From: Paenibacillus stellifer
GTDB taxonomy: Bacteria; Bacillota; Bacilli; Paenibacillales; Paenibacillaceae
DNA: 64,000 nucleotides
Assembly: GCF_000758685.1 (NCBI RefSeq)
Contig: NZ_CP009286.1
Location: 3,936,501 to 4,000,500 of the forward strand
Direction: 5' to 3'
Made by a program: the position numbers and the translations under genes. Below the pieces are notes generated by a model, which had not been told where the DNA came from, searched no databases, and saw only the letters and a list, made by a program, of their open reading frames with translations. Below, piece by piece: positions 44,521-53,056 of the stretch (positions are counted from its first letter, which is position 1; each line of letters begins with the position of its first letter).

Positions 44521-45266
44521 TGCGGCAGACTCCCTTCCGCAGGCTGAATATACTGCTTCGCCAGCATGTCGATCGGCACGCTGAAGAATGATTCGCCAGG
44601 ATATTCATGAAGCCCGCCCCCGCTCATGACCCAGACTTTATCGCTGATCCTTTGGGCCTGCTCCAAATCATGGGTGACCCATATGTACGACCCGCCCTCT
44701 TCGCTGTGCCAGCCCGTCAGCAATTCTTCAACCCTGCGGGCGCTGTTCACATCGAGTGAGGCTGTGATTTCATCCAGCAGCAGAATACGGGGCTGAAGCA
44801 GCATCGTCCGGATCAGCGATATCCGCTGCTTCTCGCCGCCCGAGCAGTCGGATGCCTGCTTGCCGGGGTCCAGATAGTCCAGGCCAAGCTGTTCCATCAG
44901 CCGTGCGGCAAGCTCCTGATTATACAGTGTTCCGTGCAGAACGCTGACCGTCCGCAGATTGTCCTCGATGCTGCCGGGCAGCATCACCGCTTGCTGGGCG
45001 ACATAAGCCGCCTCCATTCTCCACTGCCGGGGGTCCGTCTCGCGGGACGCTTTTCCATCCAGCCTCAGTTCGCCGTCATCCGGCGCATCCAGCAGAGCCA
45101 TCAACCGCAGCAAGGTGCTCTTGCCTTGTCCTGACGCCCCAATCAGAGCAATCCGTTCGGGCCGGGTGATTTCGACCGTTATATTGGAGAACAGGCGCTT
45201 GGACGGCTGTCCCTCCTGATCACGGATCGATTTGGACACATTCCTCAGTTCAAATATGGGGTTCAC
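44517..45266 (-). CDS. fetA: FetA-like ABC transporter ATPase
   Basis: The 249-residue ATPase starts at GTG 45266, seven bases after AGGAGG at 45274-45279; the longer frame has no site. Walker A is GASGQGKST, the signature is CSGGEKQR with Cys in place of Leu, and Walker B is ILLLDEITASLD. It drives the adjacent FetB permease. Confidence 0.87.
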   Translation of the reverse strand: MNPIFELRNVSKSIRDQEGQPSKRLFSNITVEITRPERIALIGASGQGKSTLLRLMALLDAPDDGELRLDGKASRETDPRQWRMEAAYVAQQAVMLPGSIEDNLRTVSVLHGTLYNQELAARLMEQLGLDYLDPGKQASDCSGGEKQRISLIRTMLLQPRILLLDEITASLDVNSARRVEELLTGWHSEEGGSYIWVTHDLEQAQRISDKVWVMSGGGLHEYPGESFFSVPIDMLAKQYIQPAEGSLPQ

Positions 45267-45313
45267 TTCCACTCCTCCTGACTCCTTATTGCGCGTGCGT
45301 GACACTGGTACTT

Positions 45314-45319
45314 ATTATA
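45314..45319 (-). promoter_or_regulatory. Probable extended -10 of fetAB
   Basis: TTGGTATAATAAG on the minus strand holds a consensus TATAAT 35 bp before the ribosome binding site. No good -35 is seen 17 bp upstream. Confidence 0.4.
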
Positions 45320-45352
45320 CCAATTCGTCCCGTGGCGGGAATATTAAAGACC

Positions 45353-45383
45353 AACAAACCGAAGGAAGCTCCCTCGGTTTGTT
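45353..45383 (-). terminator. Weak terminator after uppP
   Basis: A 10-bp stem (45353-45362 with 45374-45383) with an 11-base loop lies 39 bp after uppP. The T-tract on the minus strand is short. Confidence 0.55.
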
Positions 45384-45421
45384 CAGCTATTGGCTCTATA
45401 TAGTTTGGGTTTCGGTTCCCC

Positions 45422-46240
45422 TTACTGGCTCAGCAGATAGACCAGGAATACCGCAGCAAGCACGAAGCGGTAATAAGCGAAAGGAGCAAGCTTGAGCCGT
45501 TCGAGCAGCTTCAGGAACGTGATGACAGCCAGGAACGCCACGACAAAGGCGACAATAAATCCGGTAAGGAAGAATCCGGCATCGGACGCGTTCAGCGTAT
45601 GAATGCTTTTTAACAGCTCAAAGCCGCTAGCGGCGATCATCATCGGAATGGCGATCAGGAAGGAGAAGTTGGTCGCTGCGCTATAGCTCGCGCCTGACAG
45701 CAGTCCGCCGGCAATGGTCGCTCCGGAACGCGAGAAGCCCGGCCATAACGACAGGCATTGGAACAGGCCAATGGATACCGCTTGCTTATATGACAGCTGG
45801 TCGATCGTCGCCGCCTGTACAGCGGTCTGTTTCTTTTGCCCAAGCAGCATGAATCCCCCTCCCAGCACTAGTCCCGCAAGTACCGTATAAGGAGAGAACA
45901 AATACGTCTTGATTACGGAATGAAGGGCAAGGCCCAGCACCATCGCCGGAAGGCAGGCCAGTATGACATGAAGCAGATTCAGCTTCGGTTGTCCGCTCTG
46001 AACCGCTTCGCCGGTCTCAACTGTCTTCAGCCCCAGCAGGCCCAGTATGCGCCTCCAGTAAATGATCGCCACGGCCAAAATGGCACCCAGCTGAATGATG
46101 ATTTCGAAGGTATCGGCTTTATCTCCCGTGAATCCAAGAAGCTGTCCGCTTAAGATCAGGTGCCCGGTCGAGGATACGGGCAGAAATTCGGTCAGCCCCT
46201 CCACGATGCCTTGAATGATAGCAATAAACGTATTGTGCAT
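45422..46240 (-). CDS. uppP: Undecaprenyl-diphosphatase (UppP/BacA)
   Basis: A 272-residue integral membrane phosphatase that regenerates undecaprenyl phosphate from its diphosphate and gives bacitracin tolerance. Motif 1 is EGLTEFLPVSSTGH (14-27, with E14/E18 and H27) and motif 2 is PGFSRSGAT (167-175, with R171). It starts 3 bp after the stop of the MFS gene, as last gene of a four-gene unit led by the COG4705-type gene. A response-regulator box precedes that unit. Confidence 0.95.
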   Translation of the reverse strand: MHNTFIAIIQGIVEGLTEFLPVSSTGHLILSGQLLGFTGDKADTFEIIIQLGAILAVAIIYWRRILGLLGLKTVETGEAVQSGQPKLNLLHVILACLPAMVLGLALHSVIKTYLFSPYTVLAGLVLGGGFMLLGQKKQTAVQAATIDQLSYKQAVSIGLFQCLSLWPGFSRSGATIAGGLLSGASYSAATNFSFLIAIPMMIAASGFELLKSIHTLNASDAGFFLTGFIVAFVVAFLAVITFLKLLERLKLAPFAYYRFVLAAVFLVYLLSQ

Positions 46241-46243
46241 ATT

Positions 46244-47461
46244 TTATCTAAGCTCCTTTCTGCTTGGTTGCATTACGGTGGGATGTGCCGGTCTGGAGTC
46301 GAGGGAAGGAGACATTAGATAGACAAGTCCGATCACTGCGAACAGGAACGCGCTGACCCGGAAAGGCAGCAGCCCGTCTCCATAGCTTGCCAGCCAGCCT
46401 CCAATAACCGGACCGATCACAACGCCAAGTCCTTCTACGGAAGACAATAGACCCCAGCTGACCCCCACTGCTTCTTCAGGAATATAACGCGCCATCAAAG
46501 CGTTCCATGCAGGCAGCAGGGCCGCATAGGCGCTGCCGAGCAGCAGGGATAATGCCGCGGCTCCCGTGAAGGTGCTGACAGAGGTCAGCGCGAACAAGGC
46601 CGCCGCGAACACTCCGAATCCCGACACCAGGAACCATCTTCCCCCGGTGTGGTCGAACCATTTGCCCATTGGAACGAGCAGCAGAACCGCGCCGCCCCCG
46701 CCGATCAGCAGCACGATTGACAGCTCGGAGTGGGACAGGCCGACATGCTGGACGGCAAAGCTTGTCAAGAGAGGCACCAGCATGCCGCCCGCCGTCGTCT
46801 GCAGCAGCATCCCGGGAAGCAGGAAGCCGCCTTTCTTCACTTTGCTCCACAAGGCGCCTAACTGCTCGCCCGCAGAGACCTTCACTCGCGATATCCGGCA
46901 GCGGTCCAGCTTCACAAGGACTGCCGTAATCCATCCCGCTGCGAGTACACCGGCAATGACGGTGAGCGACAGCGGAATACTTCGGCCGACGATCAGATTC
47001 ATCGTGACCGGACCGAGACCGAGACCAGCCATCCAGAACATATAGAGCGTGCCCATTTGCTGCGCCCGGTTATCTTCCTTCACCTGGCTCATGCAAAGAA
47101 TCCAAATCGGGGAAAAGCCTGCTCCCATTAGAGCGGCGGCGGCTATTAACAGCCAGGGGTTATGTGCAGTCAGCAGCAGGGCAAGACCGGTAAACCCGAT
47201 GATAAATCCGCCGTGCAGCACGATCCGCCCCGGGAACCGGTCGAGCAAATAGCCAGCCAGCCCTTTGATGAGGCTGTCCGTCAAATAGTGGACGGACACC
47301 GCGATTCCCAAGGCGGAAGTGGAAAGCCCCAAACCCGTCATCGCATAAGCCGGCAAATACGAGACCAATACGGCCCCTCTGATCCATTCGGTCAAGAACA
47401 AAATAATGGCCAGTCCGGTAAATGCCTGCGATTGTCCTTCTTTCGTTCCGCTAATATCCAT
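46244..47461 (-). CDS. MFS transporter, candidate LtaA-like glycolipid flippase
   Basis: About 405 residues from ATG 47461, overlapping the glycosyltransferase gene by 11 bp. It has about 12 membrane helices with the MFS loop GYLLDRFPGR after TM2. In S. aureus the gene after the UgtP/YpfP glycosyltransferase is ltaA, an MFS flippase for the lipoteichoic-acid glycolipid anchor. The same gene order is present here. E25 and R28 in TM1 and D62 in TM2 have the spacing I recall for the functional residues of LtaA. A drug or sugar exporter cannot be excluded. Confidence 0.65.
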   Translation of the reverse strand: MDISGTKEGQSQAFTGLAIILFLTEWIRGAVLVSYLPAYAMTGLGLSTSALGIAVSVHYLTDSLIKGLAGYLLDRFPGRIVLHGGFIIGFTGLALLLTAHNPWLLIAAAALMGAGFSPIWILCMSQVKEDNRAQQMGTLYMFWMAGLGLGPVTMNLIVGRSIPLSLTVIAGVLAAGWITAVLVKLDRCRISRVKVSAGEQLGALWSKVKKGGFLLPGMLLQTTAGGMLVPLLTSFAVQHVGLSHSELSIVLLIGGGGAVLLLVPMGKWFDHTGGRWFLVSGFGVFAAALFALTSVSTFTGAAALSLLLGSAYAALLPAWNALMARYIPEEAVGVSWGLLSSVEGLGVVIGPVIGGWLASYGDGLLPFRVSAFLFAVIGLVYLMSPSLDSRPAHPTVMQPSRKELR

Positions 47462-48629
47462 GAGCGGTCTTCGCCTGCCCTTCCTTGAATTCGGGTGACG
47501 TCTGGCGAGCAGGATGGTGCAGCTCCAGTGCTCGCAGCGCTTCGTCAACGATAAGATCCGAAGAGGCTTGGTCCGCGTACTCTCTCATCGCGCGCTTCCG
47601 CTCCTCGCGGTAGAAGGGCTGCTCCAGCCTGCGAATCATCGCAATGAGCTGGTCTTCGTCATTCGCCACATCGATCAGTTCCCGGCCTGCCAGCCATCTG
47701 GCATTGCCCGCCTCCTGGCCCGGCAGCGGACGATAGACGATAACGGGCAGAGATTTCGCCAGCGCTTCCGTCAGTGTAATTCCGCCCGCCTTCGTGAGGA
47801 GGCCATCGGAGATGCTCATCAGCTCATGCATTTTGTCGGTGTACCCCAGAAGATGTACCCGATCCTGCCCCTGAAATTTCTCTTCCATCGCTGCGCGCAG
47901 CTTATGGTTATTGCCACAGACTGCAATCAGGTCGTAATCGGTGTGGTTCAGGATGGACTGAATCAATCCTCCGATATTGGAGAGAACGCCGTAAGCGCCT
48001 GCCGCAATTAGAAAATAGCGCCGGCTGCTGTCCAGCCAGTGCTCATAAAGCGTTTCTTCGCGGTCCAGAAGCTGCGTGAAATGGCGCCGAATGGGAATCC
48101 CGCTGACCACAATGCTCTCACCTGGGACCCCCGCTGCCTGCAGAGCCTGTTTCATTGCCGAACTTGCGGTAAAATATGTGGTCGTATAAGGATGCAGCCA
48201 TCTTCCATGCACGACATAATCCGTGAGAACTGTGAACACCGGCACCTGACCGCCTGCTTCCCTGCTGATCCCGGCGGCAGCCAAATACGGAAAGGTGTGA
48301 ATGATGAGATCGGGACGAAGCTTATCAAGCAGCCTCCGCACTTTCATTTTTCCCAGAGAATGCAGCAGCTTCCCAAAGGCCCGATCCGGTTTCATCGTGC
48401 TTGTCGTTTCATAGATGAACCCGTACAACTCTTGCGCAAGGGGCGAGTTATTCAAGTAGAATCTTCGGGACAGCTCATTGAGCCGCGGAAAGACCTCTGC
48501 GAACAGATCGACAATATGAACCTGATTGATGCCTCTGGCTTCAAAAGCCTGTTTGATCGCTTCCGCCGCTTTGACATGTCCATCTCCGAACTTGGAAGTC
48601 ACGATAAGCACTGTTGGTGTCCTATTCAC
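47451..48629 (-). CDS. UgtP/MGDG-synthase-like glycosyltransferase (GT28)
   Basis: The 392-residue protein has the N-terminal MGDG-synthase domain (TSKFGDGHVKAAEAIKQAF, with GDGH at 15-18) and a C-terminal GT28 nucleotide-sugar domain (VHLLGYTDKMHELMSISDGLLTKAGGITLTEALAKSLPVIVYRPLPGQEAGNA). It should add one or two hexoses from UDP-sugar to diacylglycerol, making membrane glycolipid or lipoteichoic-acid anchor at the inner membrane face. It lies 73 bp after the COG4705-type gene and is coupled to the MFS gene. Confidence 0.87.
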   Translation of the reverse strand: MNRTPTVLIVTSKFGDGHVKAAEAIKQAFEARGINQVHIVDLFAEVFPRLNELSRRFYLNNSPLAQELYGFIYETTSTMKPDRAFGKLLHSLGKMKVRRLLDKLRPDLIIHTFPYLAAAGISREAGGQVPVFTVLTDYVVHGRWLHPYTTTYFTASSAMKQALQAAGVPGESIVVSGIPIRRHFTQLLDREETLYEHWLDSSRRYFLIAAGAYGVLSNIGGLIQSILNHTDYDLIAVCGNNHKLRAAMEEKFQGQDRVHLLGYTDKMHELMSISDGLLTKAGGITLTEALAKSLPVIVYRPLPGQEAGNARWLAGRELIDVANDEDQLIAMIRRLEQPFYREERKRAMREYADQASSDLIVDEALRALELHHPARQTSPEFKEGQAKTAHGY

Positions 48630-48702
48630 AAGAAAGATCCCTTCTTTCTATCCGGCCTTTCTTGACTGTAACTTATGATCGTAAAGGGATGGTTAACTTA
48701 AT

Positions 48703-49482
48703 CTAAAGCACGAATTGATCTTTCTTCGTCTTCGTCAAATAAACAACAAGCCCACAAATGATGACCACAAATGTTACGCTGGTGCTAGTCGTGCCCAGTT
48801 CCAGACCGCCTTCACTGCGTGGCTGGGACAAATAATCCCCAAGAGATGCTCCCAAAGGACGGGTCAGAATATAAGCCAGCCAAAAAGCCGTTACCGCATT
48901 CAGCTTAAAGCGATAGTGCGCAAGCGCAACCGCTCCGATTACCGCCGCAAATATCAATGCCGAGACGAAATACCCCAGATTCAGGCTCTCCGCAACAAGA
49001 TCCCCGGCTGAAGTACCCAAGGCGAACGTAAACAGAATGGTCAACCAGTAGAACGCCTCGCGTCTTCTTGTGGTAATTGAATGGATCGACAGCGTCCGTT
49101 CACTCTTGTACCACACCACGAACGTCACCAGCAGCGCCGAAGCAAAGAGTACGGTCGACAACTCAAGCGGAACTCCGAGATTATCCGCCAGATTGTCGGA
49201 GATCAGCGTGCCCACGACACTGATTAACACAACCGCGAGCCAGTAGAGAGCCGGGACATACTTTTTCGCCGACACCTGAACATACAGGGAAATCAGCAGC
49301 AGACCGCTCATGACGAGGGTTGTGTTGGTCAGTCCCCAATTCAGATTGAAATTCAGAAAGTCGGCTGCCGTCTCTCCTACAGTGGTGGACATCATTTTAA
49401 TCAACCAGAAGAAAAGTGTGACTTGCGGAACTTTGTTCCTTATTGCGTGTTCATTCGAGAATAGAGACCCTGTTTGTTCCAA
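48703..49482 (-). CDS. COG4705-type multipass membrane protein with fourfold internal repeat
   Basis: The 259-residue protein starts at TTG 49482, seven bases after AGGAGGGG. It has about eight hydrophobic helices. A short motif recurs four times: TTVGETAADFLN, TLISDNLADNLG, TSAGDLVAESLN and RPLGASLGDYLS, so acidic residues recur at matching places in each two-helix unit. The family is of unknown function; the acidic repeats suggest ion or substrate translocation. It leads the ugtP-MFS-uppP unit and has a strong copy of the TTAAG-N6-TTAAG promoter box. Confidence 0.75.
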   Translation of the reverse strand: MEQTGSLFSNEHAIRNKVPQVTLFFWLIKMMSTTVGETAADFLNFNLNWGLTNTTLVMSGLLLISLYVQVSAKKYVPALYWLAVVLISVVGTLISDNLADNLGVPLELSTVLFASALLVTFVVWYKSERTLSIHSITTRRREAFYWLTILFTFALGTSAGDLVAESLNLGYFVSALIFAAVIGAVALAHYRFKLNAVTAFWLAYILTRPLGASLGDYLSQPRSEGGLELGTTSTSVTFVVIICGLVVYLTKTKKDQFVL

Positions 49483-49530
49483 TGCTAATCCCCTCCTGCT
49501 TTTTATCGCGCAATACAAGCCTAACGGGTA

Positions 49531-49571
49531 AATCTAAAGTGCCTGTGAACAGACGCTTAAATAATTCTTAA
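49531..49571 (-). promoter_or_regulatory. Response-regulator box and promoter, copy a (COG4705-ugtP-MFS-uppP)
   Basis: On the minus strand TTAAG-AATTAT-TTAAG (49571-49556) is a direct repeat with 11-bp period. Its second half overlaps the -35 (49560-49555), which is 18 bp from a -10 TAGATT (49536-49531). The same geometry occurs at 53009-53049 and 55238-55278. GTTAGGCTTG follows downstream, also partly shared with copy b. Confidence 0.7.
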
Positions 49572-49586
49572 TTCCTTCTGCCGGCC

Positions 49587-49624
49587 AAAAAAAGCCAAAG
49601 CTCATCCGAAGATGGGCCTTGGCT
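49587..49624 (-). terminator. Terminator of the two-component operon
   Basis: A 14-bp stem (49593-49606 with 49611-49624; one mismatch and one G-U pair) with a TTCG loop and seven T lies 15 bp after the response-regulator stop. Confidence 0.88.
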
Positions 49625-49638
49625 CGTTGCTAGTTAAT

Positions 49639-50328
49639 TCAGGAACGAAGCCGGTAACCGGCTCCCCACAGCGTCTCAATATAGACCGGATTGGCCGAAT
49701 CCTCCTCAATTTTCTCCCTCAGCTTGCGGATATGCACGGTAACCGTCTGGGTGTCTCCCAGAGCACTGGCGCCCCATAACCGCTCAAAGAGCTGATCCTT
49801 GCTGAATACATGATTCGGGTGCAGCACGAGAAAATGGAGCAAATCGAATTCTTTGGTGGTCAGTACAATCTCCTCGTCTCTGACAAAAGCGCGGCGGGAA
49901 TCGGGGTCGAGCCGCAAATCCCTGATCTCAAGCTCGGCTGACGAAGCGCCGCTTCCCTTCAGACGTTCATAGCGGGATAAATGGGCCTTGACTCTGGCTA
50001 CAAGTTCCGAAGGCTTGAACGGCTTGGTGATGTAATCATCCGCTCCAAGCCCGAGCCCCCGCACAATATCGATATCCTCCCGTCTGGCCGTCACCATAAG
50101 GATCGGAATATCCAGCTCCGCGCGTATTTTTTTGCATATCTCGAAGCCGTTAAGCTTGGGCAGCATGACATCCAGAATGATCATGTCGAAGTTGCCGCTC
50201 AGGGACAGATGAAGTCCTTGTTCGCCATCAACGGCGATTTCGGTCTGAAATCCGTTCATCTCCAGGTAATCCCGTTCAAGCTCCGCAATGGCAGATTCAT
50301 CCTCCACAACCAGAACCGTTCGCTTCAT
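49639..50328 (-). CDS. OmpR-family response regulator
   Basis: A 229-residue regulator. Receiver domain: acidic pocket E9/D10, phospho-acceptor D53 in MIILDVMLP, Lys in TKPFKP. The C-terminal OmpR winged helix runs from about 135 (LTTKEFDLLHFLVLHPNHVFSKDQLFERLWG, VTVHIRKLREKIE, ETLWGAGYRLRS). AAAGGAGA precedes the ATG, which overlaps the kinase stop by 4 bp. OmpR proteins bind direct repeats with about 11-bp period, exactly the form seen at three promoters on either side of this gene pair. Confidence 0.93.
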   Translation of the reverse strand: MKRTVLVVEDESAIAELERDYLEMNGFQTEIAVDGEQGLHLSLSGNFDMIILDVMLPKLNGFEICKKIRAELDIPILMVTARREDIDIVRGLGLGADDYITKPFKPSELVARVKAHLSRYERLKGSGASSAELEIRDLRLDPDSRRAFVRDEEIVLTTKEFDLLHFLVLHPNHVFSKDQLFERLWGASALGDTQTVTVHIRKLREKIEEDSANPVYIETLWGAGYRLRS

Positions 50329-51791
50329 TGTAGACCATCTCCTTTCTGGGCCGGGAGGATGATGCGGATGGCGGTGCCTTCCCCCTCCGTGCTCTCCGCA
50401 CAGATGATGCCTCCATGCCCTGCGATAATCTGCTTGGCAATCGCGAGACCGAGTCCGCTGCCTCCTGTGTTCGTATTTCTTGACTCCTCCGCCCGGTAAA
50501 AACGCTCGAACACATGCTCCACCGCCTCCTCCGGAATTCCGGAGCCATTGTCTTCAATAGAGAGAATAAAGCCGTTCTGATCCAGGCGGGTGCGGACTGT
50601 AATTTGCTTGACCGGCTTATCCATATACTTCAGGCTGTTCTGAATAATGTTGCCGAGAACGCGCTTGAACGAATCCCGGTCAATCGAGACCCGGATCGCT
50701 TCTCCGCCGCCCAGCTCAATGTCCAGATCAACCCCGCGTTTGTCCAGCTCCACCTTCAGTTCCTCCGACCAATCCATTAAATAAGGCAGGATGGGAACGG
50801 ATTCGAAGGAGAACGGCAGCTTCTGCATATCGAGCTTGGAGTACAAGAACAATTCATCGATCAGATGATCCATTTCTCCCGCTTTGGCGGCAATGGTCCG
50901 CATATATTTGTCATGCTTCTCCGGAGAATCCGCTACTCCTTCCAGAATGCCGTCCACATACCCCTTGATGGCCGTAATGGGAGTCTTCAAATCATGGGAG
51001 ATGTTCGTAATCAGCTCTTTGCGGTTCGATTCATACTGCTGCTGGATGACGAGGGACTCCTGAAGCCGGGATCGCATCTCCTCAAAGACTCTTCCCAGCT
51101 GTCCCAACTCGTCGTTGCCGCCAATCCTCACCTGAAAATTAAGATCCCCATCGGCGACCCGCTTGGCCGCATTTCTAAGCTCCAGCAGCGGGCGGATAAA
51201 TCTTCTGGACATATAGGTGGTCAGCAGGATATGCGTTAGCAAGAACACAATAATCGTCAAGAGAAACAGAATGGGGAAGAAGGTTCGTACGAAATGGACC
51301 AGCGGATCAATCTTGGTGAGCAGAAACAGGCTGACCGGCTTGGCATCCTTGGACAGCATGTCGAACTGCGATATCTGGTACCATTCATTCCCATATTTAA
51401 TGCCGAACGGCTCGAGACGAGAACCGGCTTCCGTAAAGGCGGGCAGTTCCCCGATTAATCCGGCCCTGGATTTCAAATCATCCGACATATAAATATCCTG
51501 GTCGCCGGAACGGATATAGACCTCTGTGTTCTTGCTCCGCATATCCGCCGAGAATTCGGCAAGAAATGCCTGATCCGTCAGGAGAGCGGCATTTTGCTGA
51601 AAAGTATGCTTGATCAGATTATGCGTATCTCTTTCTTCCATTCCCTCGAACTTGCTCTCATAAGCATTCTTGAGACTTTGCACATCTCCGTGGTAGACCA
51701 CCGTAAGCAGCAGGCTTGTGATGCCAAGCAGAAGCAGAGGAACCAGCAGCATTGCCGCATAAGACAGTAAAAATTTAATTCGGATGGACAT
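50325..51791 (-). CDS. Membrane sensor histidine kinase
   Basis: The 488-residue kinase has TM1 (about 8-32), an extracytoplasmic sensor domain of about 135 residues, TM2 (about 170-192), a HAMP domain (to about 245), HisKA with H266 in ISHDLKTPI, and HATPase_c with N, G1 (DNGSGIPEE) and G2 (GSGLGLAIAKQI) boxes. The large outer domain differs from the tiny loop of BceS-type antibiotic sensors. The kinase gene precedes the regulator gene, the less common order. No TTAAG box is seen in the short gap upstream. Confidence 0.93.
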   Translation of the reverse strand: MSIRIKFLLSYAAMLLVPLLLLGITSLLLTVVYHGDVQSLKNAYESKFEGMEERDTHNLIKHTFQQNAALLTDQAFLAEFSADMRSKNTEVYIRSGDQDIYMSDDLKSRAGLIGELPAFTEAGSRLEPFGIKYGNEWYQISQFDMLSKDAKPVSLFLLTKIDPLVHFVRTFFPILFLLTIIVFLLTHILLTTYMSRRFIRPLLELRNAAKRVADGDLNFQVRIGGNDELGQLGRVFEEMRSRLQESLVIQQQYESNRKELITNISHDLKTPITAIKGYVDGILEGVADSPEKHDKYMRTIAAKAGEMDHLIDELFLYSKLDMQKLPFSFESVPILPYLMDWSEELKVELDKRGVDLDIELGGGEAIRVSIDRDSFKRVLGNIIQNSLKYMDKPVKQITVRTRLDQNGFILSIEDNGSGIPEEAVEHVFERFYRAEESRNTNTGGSGLGLAIAKQIIAGHGGIICAESTEGEGTAIRIILPAQKGDGLQ

Positions 51792-51901
51792 GGATCGGGT
51801 TGGTCTCCTTATCTACAGATTGAATTTCACCCTGGAATCATCATACGACATTTCATCTTGTCCTCCAATGCACACAAGGATAAACGGGTCATGCAGCGGA
51901 T

Positions 51902-51945
51902 AAAAAACGGACAGGACCTCCCTGTTAGGAGTAGTATCCTGTCCG
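51902..51945 (-). terminator. Terminator of the secreted-protein gene
   Basis: A 9-bp stem (51908-51916 with 51937-51945) has an inner CTCC/GGAG stem and is followed by six T on the minus strand. The rest of the 228-bp gap before the kinase (51792-52019) shows no gene. Confidence 0.85.
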
Positions 51946-52019
51946 GTGCAAATCGGATTCCTTCAACGGCTGCGCCCTCACGGCATTCTCTGCCAGAATT
52001 TAAGCGGCACTAAGCTGCT

Positions 52020-52955
52020 CTAGTCGCGATGTCTGCCTTCGTGCTCTCCCTTAACCTGAACGACATGCTTCCCGGTCAGGTCGATAGAATCCGGAGATGT
52101 TCCGTTGATGCCTGTCAGCTGAACATTCAGGCTGCCGGTAAGCGTATGGGCGACTCCCTGGGCGTCTTTGCCTGTAAATGCGATGTCTAATTGCTGCTGC
52201 GAAATCTCGTTGTCCGGGCTGATCACCGCCTTGAGGCTGACGCTCTGAATCTGGATGCCATCCTTGAGGTTCACATCCTTCAGATTGACCAGATTCTGCC
52301 GCAGCAGTTTCTCCGGATCGGATGAATGCGAAGCCGAATTGCTGTCATCGCGATTCCATTCCGACTGATCCGACAGATGCTTGAACGCAAGCGGGGCCAT
52401 CGCCTGGACGACAGCCGGAATTTGCGCGCCGTCAAGCTGCAGCGAAATCGTCTTGGTTCCGTCAGCTCCGGCCGTAGAGGTTATCTCATCCTTTAAATTC
52501 CCGATCAGCGCATCAATAACGGTCTCTTCCTGGCTGCTGAACCAGAGAGAGTCTCTGCTCTTCTCATCCTGCTCCCTGCCTTCCGGATCTTCCTGGTCCT
52601 TCTTCACATAGTAAGTATCCGAAGCACCGGTCTTCCAGACCTCTTCCCCGGCCTGCTTGTACAGGTCCAGGTTAACGGCACCGGCTGTGCCGCTGACATA
52701 AATGGAGCCGCTTACGGTTTCCCGTTTCACGTCTGCCTTCAGCCGGCTCTGCGTCTTAACAAGCAGCGTATTGTCGTCCTTAAGCTCGGCATTGGCGCTG
52801 ACCGTGACGCTGTCCAGATTCTGCACCGTAGCTTTAAGCGCAGATTTGTAATCGTCATAACCCGATGTCCCCGCAAACGCCGTAAGACCGGTAACCAGCA
52901 TGATCGTGCCGCTGATACCAACCGCGCTTCCGGTTAACAACCACTTCTTCTTCAT
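52020..52955 (-). CDS. Secreted protein of unknown function in the two-component locus
   Basis: The 311-residue protein has a Sec signal peptide (to about residue 28, GLTAFAG) and no lipobox. The mature part begins YDDYKSALKATVQNLDSVTVSANAELKDD and consists mainly of alternating beta strands (VSGSIYVSG, TISLQLDG, IQSVSLKAVIS), suggesting a LolA/LppX-like curved sheet that could hold a lipid. The C-terminus is charged. It is a single gene with its own TTAAG box promoter and terminator, between the ABC operon and the kinase gene. A lipid-binding or sensing partner is an inference. Confidence 0.65.
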   Translation of the reverse strand: MKKKWLLTGSAVGISGTIMLVTGLTAFAGTSGYDDYKSALKATVQNLDSVTVSANAELKDDNTLLVKTQSRLKADVKRETVSGSIYVSGTAGAVNLDLYKQAGEEVWKTGASDTYYVKKDQEDPEGREQDEKSRDSLWFSSQEETVIDALIGNLKDEITSTAGADGTKTISLQLDGAQIPAVVQAMAPLAFKHLSDQSEWNRDDSNSASHSSDPEKLLRQNLVNLKDVNLKDGIQIQSVSLKAVISPDNEISQQQLDIAFTGKDAQGVAHTLTGSLNVQLTGINGTSPDSIDLTGKHVVQVKGEHEGRHRD

Positions 52956-53008
52956 CCTTCCATTCTCCCTTTCCGCTTAATTGTCCTGCAAGCTAAGCCT
53001 AAGGGATA

Positions 53009-53049
53009 ATCCTAAACTCGCTGTGAAGAGATTATTAAATCATTCTTAA
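53009..53049 (-). promoter_or_regulatory. Response-regulator box and promoter, copy b (secreted protein)
   Basis: TTAAG-AATGAT-TTAAT on the minus strand (53049-53034) has its second half overlapping the -35 (53038-53033). A -10 TAGGAT (53014-53009) lies 18 bp away. Apart from the box, TCT.TTCACAG and TTAGGCTT are shared with copy a. Confidence 0.68.
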
Positions 53050-53056
53050 TTACGCC

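Noticed and set aside
43759..45266. FetAB as part of the two-component regulon
   Set aside because: No TTAAG-N6-TTAA box is seen upstream; it has its own TATAAT and a hairpin separates it from uppP.
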